From NCBI RefSeq assembly GCF_023822005.2, contig NZ_CP098806.1, forward strand, positions 3,038,001 through 3,102,000: a DNA stretch of 64,000 bases. The letters are read 5' to 3'. How positions within the stretch are numbered: position 1 is the first letter of the stretch; each line of letters opens with the position of its first letter. Source of the DNA: Dyadobacter fanqingshengii. Its GTDB lineage: Bacteria > Bacteroidota > Bacteroidia > Cytophagales > Spirosomataceae. The notes beneath the pieces are model-generated. The model was not told the DNA's origin, did not search any database, and saw only the letters and a list, made by a program, of their open reading frames with translations. Positions 26,748 to 35,919 of the stretch are shown here, in pieces. Made by a program: the position numbers and the translations under genes.

Positions 26748-28070
26748 CTATTTCTTTCCGTATTTTACTTTGTACTTTTCGTAAAGCCGTTTTTGTTTAT
26801 CATCCAAATTCACTTTTCCGCCTTTAATAAAGGCCATTTGGATCACATTGCCGCGCATATCCAGCATATCGCCAGCTGTAACCAGAAACGAAGCGTGTTT
26901 TCCTTTTTCTAATGTTCCTACCAGTTTGTCCGCGCCGATAATTTCCGCTGCATTCTTAGTAACAAACTGCAAAGCTTCTTCCGGCGTCACATTGCCAAAA
27001 CCCGATGAAGTTCCCGCCAGAAACGCAAGGTTACGCGTCCGCCACCATTCATCCGCGTAAGTGATGGCCACCTTAACACCCGCTTTATGCAGTATTCCGG
27101 GCAATTCGTAAGGCAGATAAACATTCTCGTCTACACGTCCGGGCAAGCGGTGCGTTGGGTTCAGAATCACAGGAATGTTGTTTTCTTTCAGGAATGAAGT
27201 CACTTTGTAAGACTCGTCCCCGCCTACGATCACGACTTTCTTCACGCCATTTTCCTTGGCAAAATTAACTGCTTCAATGATGTCCTTTCCATACTCCGCA
27301 CGAATGTACAAGTTTGCAGAACCATCAAAAAGTGGTTTCATGGCAGCAAGGCGCAGGTTTACAGGATTGGGTGATTGCGTTTCTGCATAAGCTTTCGCAT
27401 CCGAGAATGTGGAACGAAACACATTGATCACCTCCTGGCGCTTATCATTCCTTTTGACAGAAACAGTGAAATCTTCGTAATTGAAAGTGCTGGCCAGAAA
27501 AGGCGGCCAGCTTAGCCAGATCCCGTCATCCTTGGCCAAAACAGCATCTTCCCAATTCCATCCATCCGAATAAAAAACGGACGAAGAACCTGAAATAATG
27601 CCGCCCTGCGGCACGGCCTGAGATAGCAAAATACCATTGCCCCGCAACGTTGGGATCACTTCGGAATCCGTGTTATAAGCCACCAGCGCCCTTACGTGCG
27701 GATTAATCTCGCCTACTTCATTGTAATCCAATGTTGCCCTCACCGAGGCAATTTCCTGCAAACCAACCGTTGTGTTCAGCGAAATGATTCCGGGATAAAT
27801 GTGTTTGCCTTTCGCTTCAATGACTTCCGCACCATTTGCACTAGTAACTGAACCTGAGGCTCCTACCTGGGTAATAATGCCTTTATCAAATGCAATAACA
27901 CCGTTTTCAATCACTTGCCCGTTTCCGACGTGAATGGTTGCGCCAGTGACGAGGATTGATTTGGACTGCGCGACTGCGGGTGCCGGATTTTGTGCGCGGC
28001 TTGCAGGAATGAGCATAAACCAGCTCAGCACCAGACTGGTTAGCGGGATAATGAATTTATATTTTATCAT
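26748..28070 (-). CDS. Exported amidohydrolase-fold protein lacking the HxH metal motif
   Basis: The protein has 440 residues from MIKYKF; an upstream ATG would overlap the previous gene and add 14 residues. The signal peptide ends SRAQ. The amidohydrolase pattern is clear (ILVTGATIHVGNGQVIENGVIAFDKG, then AEVIEAKGKHIYPGIISL...; later TPEEALQFVTKNAAEIIGADKLVGTLEKGKHASFLV), but where active members have HxH after the P-G-hydrophobic strand this one has SLNTTVG. The family metal site therefore looks lost and a catalytic role is doubtful. It lies 25 bp downstream of a larger two-domain relative and is probably its partner. Confidence 0.82.
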   Translation of the reverse strand: MIKYKFIIPLTSLVLSWFMLIPASRAQNPAPAVAQSKSILVTGATIHVGNGQVIENGVIAFDKGIITQVGASGSVTSANGAEVIEAKGKHIYPGIISLNTTVGLQEIASVRATLDYNEVGEINPHVRALVAYNTDSEVIPTLRGNGILLSQAVPQGGIISGSSSVFYSDGWNWEDAVLAKDDGIWLSWPPFLASTFNYEDFTVSVKRNDKRQEVINVFRSTFSDAKAYAETQSPNPVNLRLAAMKPLFDGSANLYIRAEYGKDIIEAVNFAKENGVKKVVIVGGDESYKVTSFLKENNIPVILNPTHRLPGRVDENVYLPYELPGILHKAGVKVAITYADEWWRTRNLAFLAGTSSGFGNVTPEEALQFVTKNAAEIIGADKLVGTLEKGKHASFLVTAGDMLDMRGNVIQMAFIKGGKVNLDDKQKRLYEKYKVKYGKK

Positions 28071-28095
28071 AACAATGAATTGAAATCTGGATGGA

Positions 28096-31000
28096 TTAAT
28101 GTGCTGTCTCATGTTCCGTGTGAACGCCTACAATGTCTTCGCAATGCCACATTTTGGGTTGCGTAGCCTGTGGTTTTTGCGTTGGCTTTCCTTCCGCTTT
28201 ATCGCCCAGCATTTTCTGGATCAGCCTTTCGCGTTCAACAGCCATTGTTTTTTGCTTTTCTTCATCCTTTTTTCTGTCAAAATACACAGCGCCTTCGATC
28301 ATGGTAAACTCTGGCCGCGCGTAGATGGACAGCGGATGTGCGTTCCAGAGCACCAGGTCGGCATCTTTACCAACTCTCACACTGCCGAGACGATTGTCCA
28401 CATGCAGCAACTTGGCAGGATTGAGCGTCACCATTTTCCAGGCTTCCTCCTCGGGCACACCGCCATACTCGACCGTTTTAGCAGCTTCCTGATTCAATCT
28501 GCGCGCCATTTCGGCATCATCGGAGTTAATCGCAACCATAACGCCTTCGTGATACATTAATGCCGCATTGTATGGGATCGCCTCTTTTACTTCCATTTTG
28601 TAAGCCCACCAGTCTCCAAAAGTGGAGCCGCCTATGCCGCGTTTGGCCATTTTGTCGGCCAGCTTGTAACCTTCCAGAATGTGGGTAAATGTATTAATCT
28701 TAAAATTCAGTGAATCAGCCACATGCATCAGCATATTAATCTCCGACTGCACGTACGAATGGCAAGTAATGAAGCGCTCGCTGGCCAGGATTTCTGCCAG
28801 GGCATCCAGTTCAATGTCGCGCCGCGGTGCGTTTCCAGCTTGCTTTTTGGAATTGGCATTGTAGGCTTTCCATTGTGCAGCATAATCCTTTGCGCGCAGG
28901 AAATGGTCAAAAAACACTTGCTCCACGCCCATTCTCGTTTGTGGGAAACGCGTTCTGACAATGTCACCCCAGTTGGATTGCTTCACATTTTCCCCCAAAG
29001 CAAACTTGATCGTCTTCACCTCCGGGATCAGCATTTCCGACTGACTCGCCCCCCATTTCAGCTTGATCAATGCACTTTGGCCGCCTATTGAATTTGCAGA
29101 GCCGTGAAGCAAATGCGAGGTTGTTACGCCGCCGGCAAGTTGTCTGTAAATGTTCACGTCATCCGGATTGATCACATCACTCATTCTCACTTCCGCAGAA
29201 CTGGTTTGTCCGCCTTCGTTGATGGTGAACAGCGCAATGTGTGAATGCTCATCGATAATGCCGCTGGTCAAATGTTTGCCCGTTCCGTCAATGGTTTTGG
29301 CTCCGGAAGGCGCGGATAGTGATTTTCCAACCTTGGTTATTTTGCCATTTTGAACCAGCACATCTGCATTTTGCAAAATTCCTTCTTTTTCGTTGGTCCA
29401 GATCGTCGCGTTTCTGATCAAAACCGTTTCAGCCACGGGCAATGTCTCATTTCCAAAACCAACAAAAGGATAATAGACCGGCCCGGTTTCCTTCACTTTT
29501 GCAACCGTGGAATCTTTGATTACCGCAGGCTGATATTTTTCGGAAAGCGTCGCCGACCAGGAAACAACATTTCCGTTTGGCAAAACGCCTTCGCCATACA
29601 GGTTTGTTCCAGTCAGCCAGCCAGTCAAGCGCGTTGTTCCGGCATTTTTATCAGCCTGATAAGTCATCGTCAGCAATTTGTCAGAAAGAATCACCTTAGG
29701 CGTTATTTTGACAGAGTCCTGAACCGATATTTTATATTCCGGCTTATCCAGTGCACCCGTAATTTGCAACTTTCCCGCAGGCTGATTGTTCACAGACAGC
29801 GCATAAGTCCCGCGCACATCCGGCGCATTCATTGCCGACAAAACAAACTGTTTTCCCTGAATCCAGTTTTCATAAATCACATTATCCTTTCCGAACAGAT
29901 CGCCGGAAGTAATAATGAAGTTGGCAAGCAACCCCCTTTTCAAGCTCCCAACCTGTCCTTCCGCTTTGATCAGGCTTGCAGGAATGGTCGTTAATGCTTC
30001 CAGTGCCTTTTCTTTCGGCAGTCCGTATTCAATGGCGGTTTTTATATTTTTCCAAAAGTCAGCCTTGTTCTTCATGCCTGAAACCGTGAATGCAAAAGGA
30101 ATTTCCGCCTTAGCAACCTCTGCTGGGTTCTTAGGAGCCATTTCCCAATGTTTCAGCTGCGCCACACTCACCAGGTCCGCATCCCAGGGGTCAGCAACAT
30201 CGTAGGCTTCGGGAAATTGGAGGGGCAAGATCAATGTGGCTTTTGTGGCTTTAATCTCCTTTAATCGCTGATATTCATCGCCGCCGCCTTTGATAATGTA
30301 TTGTATTCCAAATTCATCACCGACCTTATCAGCACGAATAATGCTGTATTTATCATTGGTTTCAAAAAAGGATGGAAGTGTTTTGATCTGGTTGAATGCT
30401 TCGAGCGAAAGGTTGTTTTCCTTAACTTTTTCGGTTTTGGCATACCAATCTGCATCATAATAATTTTGCCTTAGCAACGCTACAACACCCATTGTAGATG
30501 ATGGATAAGTTTGCGAAGAAGAGCCTTTGCTGAATGAAAAATGAGCCGAAGCCTTTCTTTTCAGCAGTGCCTTGTTAGCCGCCTCGTCGGTTAATGTTAC
30601 TACTGCACCATTTCCACGCACAATGCCGTCATGCGAATGAATAAGCACAGTTCCAAAACCGATTTTGCGAAGCTCCTCCGCCTTTTTCGCATCAGGCGTA
30701 AATATCAGGCTCGCGTCGTTTTCAGGTTGAATCGCCTGATTCCAGCCAAACGCACCCTTTTTGTTCGATTCCAGTTGAGGCGTTTGTCGGCCGCCCGCCG
30801 CGCGTTCCCTTTTCACATCCGGCATTCCATAATCAGAGTCCAGATCAATCAGCGAAGGGTAAATGTATTTTTCTTTCAAATCCATCACCACTGTTCCCGC
30901 AGGGATTTTAACCTGTTTTCCCACTTCCCGGATGATCCCGTTTTCAATAAGCATGGTTCCTTTCAGGATTGTGGTTTTGGAATCCACAACGATGTTTGCA

Positions 31001-31122
31001 TTCGTAAATGCATAGCGGCCTGATCTTTCGTCGTAAGCTCCGTTTTGGGGGAATGTTTCCTGCGCATGCGTGATCACGCTGATCGTAAGACAGGTCAGCA
31101 AGGCTGATAATCGTTTAAACAT
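28096..31122 (-). CDS. Two-domain exported amidohydrolase, N-terminal domain degenerate
   Basis: The protein has 1008 residues. The signal peptide ends THAQ. The first amidohydrolase-like domain (about 30-430) reads YIYPSLIDLDSDYG where HxH is expected, so its metal site is missing. A beta-rich linker follows (about 430-560). The second domain (about 565-975) has EHSH at about residue 625, further His residues in CHSYVQ and THILEGYKLADK, and NSDDAEM, so it appears catalytically competent. Relatives are annotated as imidazolonepropionase-like or prolidase-like amidohydrolases; the substrate is unknown. The tail is Lys/Gln-rich (KMLGDKAEGKPTQKPQATQ). Confidence 0.84.
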   Translation of the reverse strand: MFKRLSALLTCLTISVITHAQETFPQNGAYDERSGRYAFTNANIVVDSKTTILKGTMLIENGIIREVGKQVKIPAGTVVMDLKEKYIYPSLIDLDSDYGMPDVKRERAAGGRQTPQLESNKKGAFGWNQAIQPENDASLIFTPDAKKAEELRKIGFGTVLIHSHDGIVRGNGAVVTLTDEAANKALLKRKASAHFSFSKGSSSQTYPSSTMGVVALLRQNYYDADWYAKTEKVKENNLSLEAFNQIKTLPSFFETNDKYSIIRADKVGDEFGIQYIIKGGGDEYQRLKEIKATKATLILPLQFPEAYDVADPWDADLVSVAQLKHWEMAPKNPAEVAKAEIPFAFTVSGMKNKADFWKNIKTAIEYGLPKEKALEALTTIPASLIKAEGQVGSLKRGLLANFIITSGDLFGKDNVIYENWIQGKQFVLSAMNAPDVRGTYALSVNNQPAGKLQITGALDKPEYKISVQDSVKITPKVILSDKLLTMTYQADKNAGTTRLTGWLTGTNLYGEGVLPNGNVVSWSATLSEKYQPAVIKDSTVAKVKETGPVYYPFVGFGNETLPVAETVLIRNATIWTNEKEGILQNADVLVQNGKITKVGKSLSAPSGAKTIDGTGKHLTSGIIDEHSHIALFTINEGGQTSSAEVRMSDVINPDDVNIYRQLAGGVTTSHLLHGSANSIGGQSALIKLKWGASQSEMLIPEVKTIKFALGENVKQSNWGDIVRTRFPQTRMGVEQVFFDHFLRAKDYAAQWKAYNANSKKQAGNAPRRDIELDALAEILASERFITCHSYVQSEINMLMHVADSLNFKINTFTHILEGYKLADKMAKRGIGGSTFGDWWAYKMEVKEAIPYNAALMYHEGVMVAINSDDAEMARRLNQEAAKTVEYGGVPEEEAWKMVTLNPAKLLHVDNRLGSVRVGKDADLVLWNAHPLSIYARPEFTMIEGAVYFDRKKDEEKQKTMAVERERLIQKMLGDKAEGKPTQKPQATQPKMWHCEDIVGVHTEHETAH

Positions 31123-31223
31123 ATGGTGTTATTTGATTGCAATTGCGAACTACAAGTTACAAGTAAAAATCATTTTCGCATCTTGTCCTTACATTTACTA
31201 ATCTTTATCCAACCTTTTATAAA

Positions 31224-31508
31224 ATGAATTACAATCAATTCAAAGAATCGCTTTCGCAAGCTTCTCCACCAGAAATCTCAGAACCCCTGAAAGCCCTTTG
31301 GTATGCTGCAAAAGACGATTGGGAAGCAGCCCATAACATTGCACAAAGCAAGGAAGGCACGCCAATTTATGATCATCTTCACGCTTACCTGCACCGGGTT
31401 GAGGGAGACGCATGGAATGCGGGATATTGGTATAAACGGGCTGGAAAACCGGTTTTTAAAGGATCACTGCAAGAAGAATGGGAAGCATTAGTCAAATCTT
31501 CACTGTAA
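31224..31508 (+). CDS. Small conserved protein of unknown function
   Basis: The protein has 94 residues, soluble and helical, with Trp-rich and His-rich patterns: ALWYAAKDDWEAAHNIAQ, then DHLHAYLHRVEGDAWNAGYWYKRAGKP. I recognise this as a conserved hypothetical pattern seen in several phyla. No catalytic motif can be assigned. It is followed directly by the palindrome array upstream of satD. Confidence 0.8.
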   Translation: MNYNQFKESLSQASPPEISEPLKALWYAAKDDWEAAHNIAQSKEGTPIYDHLHAYLHRVEGDAWNAGYWYKRAGKPVFKGSLQEEWEALVKSSL

Positions 31509-31511
31509 AAA

Positions 31512-31620
31512 ATATAAGGCTTTTACCTTATATTTGATCAATATAAGGTTTTTGACTTATATTTGCCTGATATAAGGTTTTTACCTTATATTTACTCATT
31601 ATAAGGCTAAAAGCTTATAT
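31512..31620 (+). repeat. Four palindromes at exact 29-bp period overlapping promoter boxes, upstream of satD
   Basis: Units start at 31512, 31541, 31570 and 31599. Each is ATATAAGG-N6-CCTTATAT or a close variant (unit 2 has ACTTATAT, unit 4 TTATAAGG and GCTTATAT), ending 3 nt before the satD start. The right arm of units 1 and 2 runs into TATATTTG (31529-31536 and 31558-31565), a full TAnnTTTG -7 box, and unit 3 has TATATTTA. The TTTG of one unit lies 21 nt before the -7 box of the next, so it can act as a -33 element. This looks like an operator array laid over staggered promoters. The natural candidate to bind it is the SatD helix-turn-helix, which is inference. Confidence 0.85.
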
Positions 31621-31623
31621 TCA

Positions 31624-32262
31624 ATGAAGAAGTATTATGCCGTAATCACCGCTGATATGGTTAATTCAACGCTTTTCACGCGAGAAAAGACCACAGAATG
31701 GCTTAGCGAAATGATCGATCTGTTGCGGGAAAATTCCGCTTTCGACTGGGCGCTGAAACCTGAAATATATCGGGGAGACAGCTTCCAGGGGGTTTTGAAG
31801 AATTCCAATGAGGCCATGCACGCCGCCATTCTCGCTCGCGCATCCATGCGCACGCATGCCAGAAACACCGATCTGCGCGTTGCCATCGGCATAGGAAAAA
31901 CAGAACAGCTTACCGACCGCGCAGGCACATCCGATGGCGAAGCATTTCGTTTGTCGGGACATCTGGCTGACAATATCCGAAAGCAAAAAGCGCGGATTGG
32001 GATTGCATTATCAACCCCTTCCGAGCCACTAAATGCGACACTGGACCTTTTGGAGACACTTATCGAGAACTGGACCACTTCCCAAAGCGAAGTAATTGTA
32101 GCATTGCTTCTGAAAAAGAACATTAACCAGATTTCCGAGCAACTCGGGATCAGCCAGCCTGCCGCCAGTCAGCGCGTCGCTTCCTCGAAATGGTGGGCAA
32201 TTGACAATTTTCTCGCTACCTTTCCCAAACATTTATCACTATACACAAAAACAAAATTATGA
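31624..32262 (+). CDS. SatD family protein with C-terminal helix-turn-helix
   Basis: The protein has 212 residues. The N-terminal part (YAVITADMVNST, PEIYRGDSFQGVL, TSDGEAFRLSGHLAD) has the look of a nucleotide-cyclase-like alpha/beta fold as in SatD; enzymatic activity is not known. From about residue 150 there is a helix-turn-helix (INQISEQLGISQPAASQRV). The gene is preceded by a phased palindrome array and overlaps the DUF3307 gene by ATGA, so the two are translationally coupled. SatD is named after the acid-tolerance satCDE genes of Streptococcus. An autoregulated operon is the best guess. Confidence 0.85.
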   Translation: MKKYYAVITADMVNSTLFTREKTTEWLSEMIDLLRENSAFDWALKPEIYRGDSFQGVLKNSNEAMHAAILARASMRTHARNTDLRVAIGIGKTEQLTDRAGTSDGEAFRLSGHLADNIRKQKARIGIALSTPSEPLNATLDLLETLIENWTTSQSEVIVALLLKKNINQISEQLGISQPAASQRVASSKWWAIDNFLATFPKHLSLYTKTKL

Positions 32263-33002
32263 TAGAGTTTCTGCAACTATTGCTCGCACACATTCTGGTT
32301 GATTTCTACTGGCAACCCACAAAATGGGTCATTGAAAAAAGAGAAAAATCCTTCCGCTCCAAATACTTTTACCTTCACATTGCGCTAGTCATCATTGTCT
32401 CTTACGTCGTGCTGGGTTACTGGTCTAATCCTGTCCCTGCACTTGCATTAGGCGCAGCACACGGTGTTATTGACATTATTAAAATTGCGTTGGATAAAAA
32501 AGGAACATTGATCTGGTTTGTGGTCGATCAGGCGGCACATTTGATCAGCATTGCCCTTACCGCGCTCATCATTACCAGTGCGTTACCTGCGGGCGTGGAA
32601 GTTTTTAAAACCTGGTTATTCACCACAAAAACACTCGCCATTTTTACCGGCGCGCTCATTTCACTCTCCCCAATTTCCTTTTTTGTGGGCATTCTAACTA
32701 AACCCTGGCGCGAAGAACTTGCTAAACTGGCGCCTAATGCGGATGACAACCTGGCAAATGCCGGACGCTGGATCGGCATGTCGGAAAGGCTGCTGATCTT
32801 CGTTTTTGTGCTGGTAAGCCAGTTTTCGGCCATTGGTTTCCTCATTGCTGCTAAATCACTTTTGCGTTATAATGATAAATCTGCCAGCGGAGAAATCTCT
32901 GCGGCTTACATTAGCAAAAAGTCCGAATACGTGCTTGTGGGTACATTAATGAGCTATACTTGCGCAATTGCGGTGGCGTTGGTTGTGAAAACATTGTATT
33001 AA
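32259..33002 (+). CDS. DUF3307 membrane protein
   Basis: The protein has 247 residues with about seven transmembrane helices. The DUF3307 signature is in the first 100 residues: LLAHILVDFYWQPTKWVIEKRE and AAHGVIDIIKIAL, then DQAAHLISI. His and Asp residues in the membrane helices could bind metal or protons, but no function is established. Its start overlaps the satD stop by 4 nt (ATGA), and this pairing with a SatD-like gene is common in Bacteroidota. Confidence 0.9.
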   Translation: MIEFLQLLLAHILVDFYWQPTKWVIEKREKSFRSKYFYLHIALVIIVSYVVLGYWSNPVPALALGAAHGVIDIIKIALDKKGTLIWFVVDQAAHLISIALTALIITSALPAGVEVFKTWLFTTKTLAIFTGALISLSPISFFVGILTKPWREELAKLAPNADDNLANAGRWIGMSERLLIFVFVLVSQFSAIGFLIAAKSLLRYNDKSASGEISAAYISKKSEYVLVGTLMSYTCAIAVALVVKTLY

Positions 33003-33068
33003 AAATGCAATGTGATTAAACCTTGCTGTGACAAATTGCTCTAACATGAGTATCTAAACTTGATAACC

Positions 33069-33476
33069 ATGAAAAAGACAATGTTAGCCATGATAATGGC
33101 TCTTTTTAGTATAGCAGCCTTTGCCCAACGCCAGGATTCTGACGTAACGCCCGAGAAACGAGCAGAAAATCAGACCAAACAAATGACTGAAAAACTGGAC
33201 CTTTCGGAAGATCAGCAAAAGCAAATTTATAATTTGACACTGGCGAGGGCGCAGAAAGTGAAGGAGTTGAGAGCGGCGCAAAGCGTTGATCGCGAGCAAA
33301 TGCGGGCATCGATGGAAACTTTCAATAACGAGGTTGCGAAATTACTGACTGTTGAACAACAGGAAAAATATAAAACCATGCTCGAAGACCGCCGTGGTGG
33401 CGACCGCCGTGGTGGAGATAGTCGCGATGGAAACAGTCGAGACAATGGCGGCGGCGGAGGTTCACGAAATAATTAA
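33069..33476 (+). CDS. Secreted Spy/DUF4890-like protein with Arg/Gly-rich tail
   Basis: The protein has 135 residues from MKKTMLAM; an ATG three codons upstream is also possible. The signal peptide ends AAFAQ. The mature part holds two LSEDQQKQIYNLTL-like helices typical of small periplasmic Spy/CpxP-like chaperones (NQTKQMTEKLDLSEDQQKQI, VAKLLTVEQQEKYKTM). The last 30 residues are low complexity, with DRRGGDRRGGDSRDGN followed by a glycine run. A periplasmic stress role is an inference from the family. Confidence 0.8.
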   Translation: MKKTMLAMIMALFSIAAFAQRQDSDVTPEKRAENQTKQMTEKLDLSEDQQKQIYNLTLARAQKVKELRAAQSVDREQMRASMETFNNEVAKLLTVEQQEKYKTMLEDRRGGDRRGGDSRDGNSRDNGGGGGSRNN

Positions 33477-33497
33477 GCTCTCTTTTATCAGAAAATG

Positions 33498-33532
33498 AAA
33501 AGGGTTGGTATCGCAAGATATCAACCCTTTTT
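33498..33532. terminator. Bidirectional terminator between the Spy-like gene and prfC
   Basis: AAAAGGGTTGGTATC / GATATCAACCCTTTT with a GCAA loop forms a stem of more than 11 bp with T runs on both sides. The two genes converge here. Confidence 0.85.
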
Positions 33533-33552
33533 CTATGAATACCATTACAAAC

Positions 33553-35148
33553 CTAAATCGCCATTTCAGTCTTAAATTCCGACGTGAAGTGGAAATGTAT
33601 CGCCGGATTATTCTCCCGGTTCATGCGGATCATCCATTCCGATTCTGCCAGAAAAACCGGATTTCTATCCTTGTCGTAAGCGATTTGGTTTCCCTTCAGA
33701 CGAACGAACTGATCCATAGCAGGTTTTTCATCCGCAGTAAGCCAGCAAGCGCGTGTAATGCTCATCGGAACCCAACGACATTTTGCGCCATATTCATGTT
33801 CGAGGCGATATTGGATTACATCGAATTGAAGTTCACCAACTGTTCCTACAATTTTACGATTTCCTAAATCCAATGTAAAAAGCTGCGCAACGCCTTCGTC
33901 TGTAAGTTGTTGAATGCCCTTTTCCAATTGCTTGGATTTCATCGGATCGAGGTTAATGAGTTCCTTAAAAATCTCGGGTGAAAAGCTTGGAATGCCAGAG
34001 AATTGCAGCGTTTCACCTTCCGTTAATGTATCGCCAATCTTAAAACTTCCCGTATCGTAAAGTCCTACCACATCACCTGGGAAACCTTCGTCCATCACAC
34101 TTTTCGCCGAAGCCATGAATGTGAACGGACTTGAAAACCGAACATCCTTGTTCATTCTCACGTGTTTATAGAATTTCCCTCGCTCAAATTTCCCTGAACA
34201 GATCCTCAAAAACGCAATGCGGTCGCGGTGGCGCGGGTCCAGGTTAGCGTGTATTTTAAATACAAAACCCGTGAATTTAGGCTCCATTGGAGACACTTCG
34301 CGAACATCCGTCGGCCTTGGCTGCGGAATCGGTGAGATCTCACAAAATGTATCCAGCAATTCTTTTATACCAAAATTATTAATGGCGCTGCCGAAGAAAA
34401 CCGGCGCTAACTGGCCTTTTTGATAAGCTTCCTCTGAAAACACATCATAAACGCCCTCCACAAGCTCCACATCCTCAGTAAGCTGCGATGCGTCTCTTTC
34501 CCCCAGCAATTCAACCAGGTTTTCGTCTTCAAGACTTACCTTAGCAACGTCGCTTTCAATCTTGGTTTTATTGATTTTGAAGAAATAAAGCATTTGCTCA
34601 TATAAACTGTAAACCCCTTTGAAGTTCACACCCATATTGATCGGCCACGTAAGCGGGCGAACGCGAATGCCTAATTTCGTTTCCAGTTCGTCCAGCAGTT
34701 CGAATGGATTTTGTCCTTCCCTATCCAGCTTGTTGATGAATACAATTACGGGCGTATTACGCATCCGGCAAACTTCCATAAGCCGTTCCGTCTGTTCTTC
34801 CACGCCTTTTACGCAGTCAATTACCAGGATTACACTATCCACCGCCGTTAATGTCCGGTAAGTGTCTTCCGCGAAATCCTTGTGACCGGGTGTATCCAGA
34901 ATGTTGATCAGCAGATCTTTATATTCAAAGGTCATTACCGAAGTTGCGACCGAAATTCCCCTTTGCTTCTCGATTTCCATGAAATCGGAAGTGGCGGTTT
35001 TTTTAATTTTATTGGATTTTACCGCGCCCGCAGTCTGGATCGCACCTCCAAAAAGCAGCAGCTTTTCGGTAAGTGTCGTTTTCCCGGCATCTGGGTGACT
35101 GATAATTGCGAATGTGCGCCGCTTCTTGATTTCTTCTAAATTACTCAT
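33553..35148 (-). CDS. prfC: Peptide chain release factor 3
   Basis: The protein has 531 residues from MSNLEEIK; an upstream ATG would add 11 hydrophobic residues. GTPase motifs are G1 [15 protein letters not shown], switch [15 protein letters not shown]3 [16 protein letters not shown] and G4 NKLDREG, followed by domain 2 and the RF3 C-terminal domain ([20 protein letters not shown]). RF3 is a translational GTPase that recycles RF1 and RF2 from the ribosome after termination. It is probably monocistronic, since a terminator separates it from ppa. Confidence 0.97.
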   Translation of the reverse strand: MSNLEEIKKRRTFAIISHPDAGKTTLTEKLLLFGGAIQTAGAVKSNKIKKTATSDFMEIEKQRGISVATSVMTFEYKDLLINILDTPGHKDFAEDTYRTLTAVDSVILVIDCVKGVEEQTERLMEVCRMRNTPVIVFINKLDREGQNPFELLDELETKLGIRVRPLTWPINMGVNFKGVYSLYEQMLYFFKINKTKIESDVAKVSLEDENLVELLGERDASQLTEDVELVEGVYDVFSEEAYQKGQLAPVFFGSAINNFGIKELLDTFCEISPIPQPRPTDVREVSPMEPKFTGFVFKIHANLDPRHRDRIAFLRICSGKFERGKFYKHVRMNKDVRFSSPFTFMASAKSVMDEGFPGDVVGLYDTGSFKIGDTLTEGETLQFSGIPSFSPEIFKELINLDPMKSKQLEKGIQQLTDEGVAQLFTLDLGNRKIVGTVGELQFDVIQYRLEHEYGAKCRWVPMSITRACWLTADEKPAMDQFVRLKGNQIAYDKDRNPVFLAESEWMIRMNRENNPAIHFHFTSEFKTEMAI

Positions 35149-35177
35149 ATCTAAAATTTGCACAAAGATAAGAATAA

Positions 35178-35207
35178 ACAAAAGCCGCCCCTAACCGGGA
35201 CGGCTCT
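35178..35207 (-). terminator. Terminator of ppa
   Basis: On the minus strand AGCCGTCCCGG / GGGGCGGCT forms a hairpin with one mismatch and is followed by TTTTGTTT. It lies between the ppa stop and the prfC start. Confidence 0.7.
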
Positions 35208-35247
35208 AAATTATCTAACTGCTAAACGATCAATGTTAAATCAGATC

Positions 35248-35859
35248 TCAGTAAAAAGAATGCTTGTAATCTTCAACAGAAGTCATGATCACTTCATGCG
35301 CTTCTTCTCTGCCGTATACATTGGTAATTTCAATGTGCGCTTTTTCGCCTGGCAAGTTCTTGTAAGTCAGGAAGTAATGTTTCAAACGCTCAACGATCCC
35401 TTCCGGAAGCTCGCTCAGATCCGAAAATCCGCCGTAAACTTCATCGCCTTTCAAAACAGCAATAATTTTATCATCTGCTTCACCGCCATCGATCAGACGA
35501 ATTCCGCCGATTGGCTTCGCTGTGCAAAGAATGTCTCCATGTGAAATGATCTTTTCGCAAAGAACCAGGATATCCAGCGGGTCACCGTCGCCTTCGGTTA
35601 CGTCCCTGCCTGAACGCTCGCGTGCAAGCGCCGCGATCTTTTCTGAGCAATAAGTTTTTGGGATAAAACCGTAAAGTGCCGGAACAATGTTCGAATATTT
35701 CTGCGGCCGGTCGATCATCAGATAGCCGGTTGCTTTATCTATTTCGTATTTTACTGTATCAGTCGGAACAATTTCAATAAAGGCGGTTACGAGATTAGGT
35801 GCATTGTCTCCCATCGGGATCCCGTGCCAGGGATGTGCTTTGTGTACGTTGGCGATCAT
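35248..35859 (-). CDS. ppa: Inorganic pyrophosphatase (family I)
   Basis: The protein has 203 residues with the family I signature DGDPLDILVL, including Asp91, Asp93 and Asp96, plus KYEIDKATG, YGFIPKTYC and DKIIAV. It hydrolyses pyrophosphate in the cytosol and pulls biosynthetic reactions forward. The upstream GT2 gene ends 60 bp before it on the same strand. Confidence 0.96.
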   Translation of the reverse strand: MIANVHKAHPWHGIPMGDNAPNLVTAFIEIVPTDTVKYEIDKATGYLMIDRPQKYSNIVPALYGFIPKTYCSEKIAALARERSGRDVTEGDGDPLDILVLCEKIISHGDILCTAKPIGGIRLIDGGEADDKIIAVLKGDEVYGGFSDLSELPEGIVERLKHYFLTYKNLPGEKAHIEITNVYGREEAHEVIMTSVEDYKHSFY

Positions 35860-35919
35860 TATTTGTGTAATAGTAATAACTTGATATGGATAATATTTTT
35901 AATTAACGAGTGGTCCTGG

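Noticed and set aside
31512..31620. CRISPR-like array
   Set aside because: Although the period is 29 bp, the spacers are only about 7 nt and the units are palindromic operators before a gene; no cas genes are present.
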